A DNA stretch of 64,000 bases from Plasmodium malariae. Taxonomy: Eukaryota; Apicomplexa; Aconoidasida; Haemosporida; Plasmodiidae. Within the stretch, counting starts at the first letter, position 1, and each line of letters starts with the position of its first letter. Of the stretch, positions 56,913 through 64,000 are shown piece after piece. The translations under genes and the position numbers were made by a program. A model generated the notes under the pieces. That model was not told the origin of the DNA. It saw only the letters and a program-made list of their open reading frames with translations, and did no database searches. Where the stretch lies: assembly GCF_900090045.1 (NCBI RefSeq), contig NC_041787.1:1074001-1138000 (forward strand), given 5' to 3'.

Positions 56913-56950
<38 letters not shown>

Positions 56951-57609
56951 GTTATGCTCTTAAAAGTGAACAAGCTGTGCTTACAGCTTTTACATTTCCC
57001 TTTGAATAAAAAATAGCACATCCAATGTATACTAGTTTTCTTTTCATGATTTTAATGTGTCAAATGGGACTAGAACGAATAAGTTTTCTGCACACACATA
57101 AAAAAAAAGAAAAAGAAAAAAAAAAAAAATGTTACTTTTGATATTTTCATATTTTATTACGTTTTTTTTAAATGAGGTGCTAAAACTTGTACATCATTGT
57201 ATTTACTCAACAGAAAAAATTAGCAAAATGTGGTGAAGAAGAAAGAATAAAAATAAATAAAATAAAATAAAATAAGTCAGAAATTAAAAGTAATCTCTTC
57301 TGCAAAAATAAAAATATTTGTGATCTTTTTGATATTTTCAATCCTAATATAAGTAATACAAAAATGGGTTTTAATGGGTATATATATATAGTACACACAT
57401 GTAAACGCACTTACATGTATGCCTTAATAAAGAGACGAGTACAAGTGTACAAGTAAATATTTGTGCCTATGTAAACGTATGCATATAAGAGCTTATGTAA
57501 GTCAGATCATTTACACGCATAATAAGTATACGTATGTGTATAATGTGTTACATATGCATCGCCAGGCAATTTTTTAATTCATCCTTTTAAGGAAAAAAAT
57601 TAAGTAAAA

Positions 57610-57950
57610 AAGGGAAAAATATAATAAAATGAATAAGTATAATAAAATGAATAAGTAAAATAAAATAAACAAGTATAAGTATAATAAAATGAATAAGTAT
57701 AATAAAATAAACAAGTATAATAAAATGAATAAGTATAATAAAATAAACAAGTAAAGGTATAATAAAATAAACAAGTAAAAGTATAATAAAATAAACGAGT
57801 AAAAGTATAATTAAATAAATGAGCAAAAGTATAATAAAATAAACAAGTAAAAGTATAATAAAATAAACAAGTAAAAGTATAATTAAATAAATGAACAAAA
57901 GTATAATTAAATAAATGAGCAAAAGTATAATAAAATAATTAAGTAAAAAT
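57610..57950. repeat. Minisatellite AATAAAATAAACAAGTAAAAGTAT
   Basis: About 17 imperfect copies, units 17-24 bp, with ATGAATAAGTAT and TTAAATAAATGAGC variants. Hydrophobic minus-strand frames are repeat translations. Confidence 0.9.
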
Positions 57951-58221
57951 ATAAAGTAATAAAACAGCATAGTAGCACTAACAACGAAATTGAGGTACAC
58001 TGTGACAAACTATGACAAGTAGTGGCAAGGATTGAAGATGCTTACAAAGGAGGGGAAATTTTCAAAAAATCGCTTAAATAAAATCAACAGTAAGCCCCGA
58101 AAATTCGCGTTAGGCTAAAGTTGTTCCTGTAACTGGAATCGCTTCACAGGAAGAACTCTTCTCCTTGTGTCTCACCTGGCCCCCTCCTGTGTTTGTGTGT
58201 ACATAAGGAAATACGTCGAAA

Positions 58222-61200
58222 ATGGTGTTGCGAAGGTGCAAAAATGCCAACAAAAATGTTGGAAGAAATAGCGCAAAAGCTGGCATTAACATTAGCAGCA
58301 GTAATAATAATAATTATAATAGCAGTGCAGTAAAGAGAGGTGTAGGAACCAACGAGCGAAAAAACTTTATAGCAGGGGAATCATTAAACATAAAAAAAAA
58401 GAGAAAAGTAAGAAAGTATCATGAAAAACTTCCTGATTTTTCTTGTTTAAAAAAATTAATTTATGAACAGAAGAAGAAAGATAATTTTTGCAATTTATTT
58501 TCCTTTAATGATCCAGGTATAAAAGAAAAAATTGATAAATTTAACAAAATAATTGAAAACAGACAAAAACATTATAATATTGAAACGAAGGAAGAGGATG
58601 AGTTGTATAAACATTTTTGTGAAACGTCCACCTTTGGATATACATTTATTGATAAGGCTCCAAATTTTGGAAATCATGAAGATATTGAAGATTTGGTTCA
58701 GCATGACGAACAAGAGGAAAATGAAGATGATGCTTTGGAGGAAGTCCACGAAAAGAGGAAAGCAAACCAGAAGTATGTCAATAGTGGCGTGGGTAGCGGT
58801 GTTAGTGGTGTTAGAGGTGTGGACATCGGTGGTGGTCTTGGTAATAATAACAATAGTAGTAATAATATTAGGAGGGCGTATAAAGGCAAGGGAGAAAATA
58901 TTTTTAGCAAGCAAGGAATCATAGATATAAAAAAGAAAGACATGATACTAGATCAACTTAAGTTAAAGTTTGACGAGTTTAAAATAGATATGGTAACCAT
59001 TCCACAAAAACCTATTCATTTTATTGACGAAAACGGGAAGGAGAAAAAGAAGCTTTTTATTTTTAACATAAATAATAATAAAAAGAAGAATGAAAAGAAG
59101 AGAATTCAAATTGTATATGACCATCACGACGGGAAAAAGAAAAAGGGAAAAGCCAGAGCATTGGGGAGGGGTCCTGATGATGACGGTAAGAACGACTATG
59201 ACAAAGGAAACAGCGACAACAGAATTAACGATAGCAATAATGGAAACAAAAACGACGATACCGATTCGGCATTCTTTTCCGATGGCGAAGATGTGGTAAG
59301 CCTGGTGAATAAAATCAACGATCAGAAGGAGTCTTACTTGTACTTCGTTGTGAAGGATAACGAACTGCTGTTAAACAAAAATAATGACTATTTTAGCATA
59401 ATGATGCATTACCTATGTGAGGGAACTACAAATGTAAACATTCAAATATTATATTATTTAATTATGAAACCACCAAATATGGATTTATTGTTGTACCTAA
59501 TTTTAACGTATTATAAATTTCCTTTTCTTGATATATTAGAACAATATGAAAATATGTCTATTCATAATATTGTTGAAAGCTCCTTTGAAGAAATTTCTTT
59601 ATATGATTATTATTATTATTTCTTTAACATTTTAGAAATATCACATGAACAATATTATATGGCTTTAGAATTATTTAACGGAATGAAATTTCTATTAAAT
59701 AAATATAATTTTTTTTTAAGTAGAATGCATAAAAACTCTATTTTTTCCAAAGCGAAATTTGTCCTAGGTATGGGTGAAATTCAGGGTGTTAAGGATATAT
59801 TCTTGACTAATGAATTGCGTAAAGTGAAGAAACAAAATTTAAAAAGGAGAACCTGCAAAGGGATAGAAGGACACACCCACGAAGAACGACAGGAACGCGA
59901 AGAACAGGAAGAAAAAAGCGACAACAGTCAGGACGATAGCACAAGAGGGGGATCAGAACCAAGGAGTTCAGAGGACTGCGTACCCACTGGAGGAACAGAT
60001 AATATGGGGGAAAGGACAACGATCCGCGGTAAGGGAAAGACAGACAAGAAGAAAAGAGGCAAAGGAAATGACGATATGAGGAAGGGAAACTGTTGTGACG
60101 ATGGGGGTATGAGCCTGAGGAGGAAGAACGGTACCCTGCAGTATATTCTGAACACAAAACTGGACTTCATAAACTACCAGCAGATAAATTTCTTCAACGA
60201 AACGCATTGGGACGTGATAGAAAACTATTACCACCTGAACAATTTAGACAAACTAGTTTATTTTACAAAAGATTTGTATTATAAGTTTACGAAGAAAAAT
60301 ATTTACCGTAAGCTAAACGAAATAACATGTGAGCAAAAACATTTTGACAAAATACAGATAATTGAATACTGTAAAAAGAAAATACCCCCCTACAACAACA
60401 ATGTAAAGTTTATGAATTTTTTGGGAGTGTACTCTCATTCGTTTATATGGCAAATTTATTGCATGCAGTTGGAGCTGTTCTGCGTGCTCAAGTTTAAACG
60501 AATCGCCTGGGATGTGTTCACACCCGGAGGGGTTAGTGGCGGGATTAGAAGCAGGGTTAGCAATCTAATGGAAAAGAAACAGACCTACGACCAGCGAGGC
60601 AGCACAAGTAGCAGTGACCTTCTCCCCCCCATTATGTCAAGTCGGAATTACAACTCAGTAGAGGGGGAGGCTGCGAAGGTTGAGGATAGTGCATACACTG
60701 CGGTTGGTGCAGATGCTTCTAACGCTTCGAACGCTACGAATGTTACGAACGCGACGAACACTGATGAATGGGAAGACACAATGCAGTTGTTCTGCAGAAA
60801 GAGGGAAGCAGAATTCCATGTAAACACATCCAGAATAGTTGAAGAAAAACGCAGGCTTACACATCCCCCAATTTTGAAAAATATAGAAAAGGAAATAAAT
60901 AATGCCTTGCATATATTTAAAATGGACGTTAAGGAAAAAAAAATAGAAAATTTACTTTTTCCCATATCGGTAGAAATACATAAAAAATTTATTGAAAAAA
61001 CAAAATATATAAATGGGACCTCATTAAATGAATTTATTTATAGTGAATTTTTATCAGGAATTGATTTAAAACTAAGAGTATTTAAATTAAAATGTATAAT
61101 GGTAAAAATCATTAAAATAATATTACCCTTTTTAAATTTCAATACTCTTATTATACTTAAATGTTCACGCATATTTCTTAAGGAAGACAATTTAATAGTA

Positions 61201-61908
61201 AATTCTGGAATCCCTTTAGGTCTGTTGACAAATAAAACTTTATATTTTCTTTTATCTAAAATTGATGAAACTATAGCCACCAAAACGTATAGCAAAACCA
61301 TTTTTCATTACATGCCCCCAGAGATAAGGGCAGGGCTTGAATGGATGAAAGGGGGGGGAATCACCAACGATGAGGAAAGTGCAGGAACGCATGAGGATAT
61401 AAATTGGTACTTAAATAGAGATTCAAACGATAAAGCACACACCATTTCACATAAGAGTCCACAGGATAACCGCAATGTCTTCCTCTTCGAGGATAAGACA
61501 AAACTGCAAAAGGCGTACTCGTACATGATTGGAAAAATATTTGAAGAGACTTTAATAGACACATTCACAGGGGATAAATTTGACTATCTGAACTTTGATG
61601 AGGAGATTAAAAATTTTTTGGCATGCTGTCTTGAAGAAGATGTAGATAAAAGAGAAACACTTGAAAATCTGTTAAAACATAAATGTTTTTCGGATTGCTT
61701 TGATTTATATATAAATATTTATGATGATAATATTAATTCTTATAAGAATGATAAAGAAAAAGCTATTAGATTGAAAGACTTAAATTACATTAATAATTTC
61801 GATTATAATATTTTTACTATTCCTTCCGATCATTCCTGTCGACCTGCCTCCTCTTCTGGATCCAGACAGTTCAACACATCCAGTCAGTACTCCTTATCAA
61901 ATTCGTAG
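58222..61908 (+). CDS. Large protein with degenerate kinase-like C-terminal domain
   Basis: A single exon of 1228 aa. The N-terminus carries a basic KKKRKVRK stretch near residue 60 that resembles a nuclear localisation signal. The middle is low complexity (acidic, Asn-rich and Gly-rich inserts) with a hydrophobic helical block at about 390-520 (YLIMKPPNMDLLLYLIL). The C-terminal 300 residues resemble a protein-kinase C-lobe: YMPPEIR near residue 1031 in the APE position, SYMIGKIFEETL, and LACCLEEDVDKRETLENLLKHKCF, the usual closing helix. Where HRD and DFG should be (about 975-1025) I read ILKCSRIFLKEDNLIV and no DFG, so if it is a kinase fold it should be inactive. The assignment is by pattern only. 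It converges on the TBP-like gene. Confidence 0.75.
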   Translation: MVLRRCKNANKNVGRNSAKAGINISSSNNNNYNSSAVKRGVGTNERKNFIAGESLNIKKKRKVRKYHEKLPDFSCLKKLIYEQKKKDNFCNLFSFNDPGIKEKIDKFNKIIENRQKHYNIETKEEDELYKHFCETSTFGYTFIDKAPNFGNHEDIEDLVQHDEQEENEDDALEEVHEKRKANQKYVNSGVGSGVSGVRGVDIGGGLGNNNNSSNNIRRAYKGKGENIFSKQGIIDIKKKDMILDQLKLKFDEFKIDMVTIPQKPIHFIDENGKEKKKLFIFNINNNKKKNEKKRIQIVYDHHDGKKKKGKARALGRGPDDDGKNDYDKGNSDNRINDSNNGNKNDDTDSAFFSDGEDVVSLVNKINDQKESYLYFVVKDNELLLNKNNDYFSIMMHYLCEGTTNVNIQILYYLIMKPPNMDLLLYLILTYYKFPFLDILEQYENMSIHNIVESSFEEISLYDYYYYFFNILEISHEQYYMALELFNGMKFLLNKYNFFLSRMHKNSIFSKAKFVLGMGEIQGVKDIFLTNELRKVKKQNLKRRTCKGIEGHTHEERQEREEQEEKSDNSQDDSTRGGSEPRSSEDCVPTGGTDNMGERTTIRGKGKTDKKKRGKGNDDMRKGNCCDDGGMSLRRKNGTLQYILNTKLDFINYQQINFFNETHWDVIENYYHLNNLDKLVYFTKDLYYKFTKKNIYRKLNEITCEQKHFDKIQIIEYCKKKIPPYNNNVKFMNFLGVYSHSFIWQIYCMQLELFCVLKFKRIAWDVFTPGGVSGGIRSRVSNLMEKKQTYDQRGSTSSSDLLPPIMSSRNYNSVEGEAAKVEDSAYTAVGADASNASNATNVTNATNTDEWEDTMQLFCRKREAEFHVNTSRIVEEKRRLTHPPILKNIEKEINNALHIFKMDVKEKKIENLLFPISVEIHKKFIEKTKYINGTSLNEFIYSEFLSGIDLKLRVFKLKCIMVKIIKIILPFLNFNTLIILKCSRIFLKEDNLIVNSGIPLGLLTNKTLYFLLSKIDETIATKTYSKTIFHYMPPEIRAGLEWMKGGGITNDEESAGTHEDINWYLNRDSNDKAHTISHKSPQDNRNVFLFEDKTKLQKAYSYMIGKIFEETLIDTFTGDKFDYLNFDEEIKNFLACCLEEDVDKRETLENLLKHKCFSDCFDLYINIYDDNINSYKNDKEKAIRLKDLNYINNFDYNIFTIPSDHSCRPASSSGSRQFNTSSQYSLSNS

Positions 61909-62299
61909 GTATCAACTTGCTAAAAATTTCATTTCGGTTGGAAAAGAGTTCCATAGTGGAGAAGCACTAATGGTGCACACATATATACATACACATATGC
62001 AACACATCCTTCATGCAATGTCTATTTAATTTACATTTACAGCATGTACACATGTTTTATGTGCACGTGTGGAAGCTACACGCGTACATGTACATTTTAC
62101 GTCGCTCGTTAACTTAAAAATGGGTTTTATTTTTTTTAAAGGGAAAAGTTCGAATGTTTGCAAAATGGACAAATGGATAATGTATACACATGTATGTGCG
62201 TATGTACGTACATGCGTGTGTATGTATGCACGTGTATATACGTATTCGCACCTACTGCTTACACTTTTTCAAGAAACCATGAATTAGTCCAAAATAAAC
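61909..62299. other. Convergent gap with TATGTACG-type microsatellites
   Basis: Short 3' intergenic space between the kinase-like gene and TBP-like gene; only CACATATATACATACAC and TGTATGTACGTACATG motifs. No gene. Confidence 0.6.
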
Positions 62300-63752
62300 T
62301 CAATGCTGGGATTTACTTTTAATCAAATAGGGAAATAATATATCAATGCACCTCTGCAAATTTTCATAACTTTTTCCTCCAGTTAGGGTTATATTACCGG
62401 TCGAGAATATACTAGCCGAAACAATGTCCACTTTACTCTTACCACTGTCTATATTATTGTTTGCATTACACCAGGCATACGTGCTCTCATTTTGCTTCGA
62501 ATAAAAAGAAACGCGCGTACGCATGGGTTAGAAGCGGCATAGAATAGAAGTAGTACGGGTTAGAAGGGGCATTTGAGAAGCTTAGAAAAAAAATACGGAG
62601 GAAAGCAGAAGGATGGGACAAAGACAGACGCAGATTGACGAAAAACACAAACGAAAGTGTAAAGGCAAAGTTCGGTTACCTCCTTCCTTTCAGATAAATT
62701 TTTTTTGTCCTCATTTGTCAGCGCAATTTTCACTTTGCATGCAGGAAATACGTTGGGATCATAGTCCACCTAATAATAAATCGAAGTTCACGGAAAGGAT
62801 GAAAAAAACGTTATATACGTTTTATACATGTAACATGTGACAAGCCCCTATTATTACGGGCATACGCACGAACAAGTGTATGTACTGACACTCTTATACA
62901 CAAACACATGTATGCGTTTATATGTTGTATGTGTTTATATATATCCTCGAGTGAACTTACGCTTTTGTAATACTGCGCAAAGAGAGGTAGAACAATTGAG
63001 AAGCCCACATTATACACAGCTAAGATGTTTGCAATAGTTATTTTTTTTAGTTTTATATTTTTAAAATTTAATTGTTTTAATTTTTTTTCGACTTTTTTCA
63101 TAGCAATTTTACAAGCTTCGATCGAATTATTGCCTGTGCATATAATTTTCCCATTCGAAAAAATAGACACATTTATAACTAGCTTTTCAGTTACGTCTTT
63201 GTAATTTTCATTGATTTTTTCGATAACAGAATTAATGTAATTGCTTTCACCAGAAATATGGTCATTCCTTGCAGAAACCTCTGCATTGGAGCTTGAGGCT
63301 ATATTTGCTGTGCTGCTAACATGTACAGAGTCAGGCATACTACATTTTCCTTCATCAATGGGAAAAGAAGTATTCCCCCCAGAAGGCATATCACAGTTAT
63401 TACTTACTTCCTTACAATTATTATCTACCCCCTTATATGAACTATCTTCCGGCTTATTAATCTCCACCTCTATACCCTGTTGCTCCTTTTTTCTTTTATT
63501 TTTAACATAATTTACATATTTATGTACAGTCTTTAAACTCACTGGAACATCAATGCGCATGCACTTGAACTCCCTCGGGTTATATATGCAATTTGAAAAG
63601 TATTTATATATGCTATCTAAGTTTAAAGATGAACACAATATTGCATTCATCGAAATGTTATGAACGCTCATGCTATTTTCATTTTTAACAAATATATTTT
63701 GAGATTCGTTGTTATTTAATTTTGACCTTTTCAAGGGCTGCGACATTTTCAT
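62300..63752 (-). CDS. TLP: TATA-box-binding-protein-like factor (TLP)
   Basis: Exons 62961-63752, 62680-62769 and 62300-62494 give 358 aa; all junctions are phase 0. The start is the first ATG (63752), giving MKMSQPLKRSK; upstream the frame only reaches a GTG. The TBP fold is seen as two halves: INVSIFSNGKIICTGNNS with EACKIAMKKVEKKLKQ (about 190-225), and in exon 3 VDIVSASIFSTGNITLTGGKS with LQRCIDILFPYL. The repeated FxxGxIxxTGxxS signature is the TBP hallmark. The first half contains a long Asn/Ser-rich insert (about 85-165), and the DNA-facing Phe pairs of canonical TBP are not obvious, so it fits the divergent TBP-like class. Synteny, from memory, with the P. falciparum TLP agrees. It probably acts in core-promoter recognition. 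Confidence 0.9.
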
Positions 63753-64000
63753 TGAGACAGGGACTATAATATGATGCCACACTTTTTTTTTTTTTTTTTT
63801 TTTTTATAAGTTTTTTTATCTTGTCTATGTTTTTTTATCTTTTCTATGTTTTTTTATCTTTTCTATGTTTTTTTATCTTTTCCATGTTTTTTTATCATTT
63901 ATATATATATTTATCTTTTATATATATATTTATCTTTATATATATATTTATCCTTTATATATATATTTATTTTATATATATATTTATCTTTATATATATA
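63753..64000. other. 5' flank of the TBP-like gene
   Basis: A 24-bp poly(T) is followed by about five copies of TTTTTTATCTTTTCTATG and then by TATATATATTTATCTTT units that continue to the window edge. Confidence 0.8.

Larger units (their letters stand above)
55647..58221. other. Intergenic region with a candidate spliced small gene
   Basis: Contains a possible minus-strand small gene (see 56101-56365), long poly(A)/poly(T) runs (55849-55877, 56143-56160, 56916-56948) and a 20-24 bp minisatellite (57610-57950). Otherwise no coding signal until the ATG at 58222. Confidence 0.55.

Noticed and set aside
57587..58000. 137-codon hydrophobic minus-strand frame
   Set aside because: YFIILLLIY translation of the AATAAAATAAACAAGT minisatellite.

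Overview
The window is AT-rich nuclear DNA of a malaria parasite (Plasmodium). Evidence: long poly(dA:dT) and (TA)n tracts, Asn/Lys/Asp-rich low-complexity inserts, short introns with GTAWRT donors and T-rich acceptors, and Plasmodium-restricted families (plasmepsin IX, CPW-WPC, an AP2/ACDC factor, an apicoplast-targeted ribosomal protein). From memory, the gene order matches P. falciparum chromosome 14 around PF3D7_1428800-PF3D7_1430200. The base composition looks less extreme than Laverania, so a P. ovale- or P. malariae-like species is my guess; it is not proven.

Layout: plasmepsin IX (minus, cut by the left edge, 5 exons seen); PP2A activator PTPA (minus, 5 exons); a four-helix voltage-sensor-like membrane protein (plus, 3 exons); a WRN-type RecQ helicase (minus); coatomer beta (minus, 3 exons); mitochondrial uL15 (plus); a BAP31-like ER membrane protein (minus); DPH2 (minus); a very large TRM3/TARBP1-type SpoU tRNA methyltransferase (minus); a small ORF at 39.1-39.4 kb; a 15-exon CPW-WPC gene (plus) reconstructed by splicing; an AP2 factor matching AP2-O3 (plus); apicoplast uL15 (minus); archease (plus); a 1228-aa protein with a degenerate kinase-like C-terminus (plus); and a TBP-like factor (minus, 3 exons).

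It is a normal eukaryotic neighbourhood without operons. Functions fall into loose themes: translation and tRNA (two organellar uL15 proteins, DPH2, TRM3, archease), transcription (AP2-O3, TBP-like), secretory traffic (coatomer beta, BAP31-like), sexual or mosquito-stage biology (CPW-WPC, AP2-O3) and egress/invasion (plasmepsin IX). Intergenic DNA is dominated by minisatellites with 9-25 bp units, (TA)n tracts and homopolymers. No tRNA, rRNA, mobile element or CRISPR array was recognised. Several intergenic stretches hold short exon-like pieces that may be unannotated small multi-exon genes; these are in the findings and were not assembled with confidence. Splice sites were placed by eye from reading frame, GT/AG signals and protein-family continuity.
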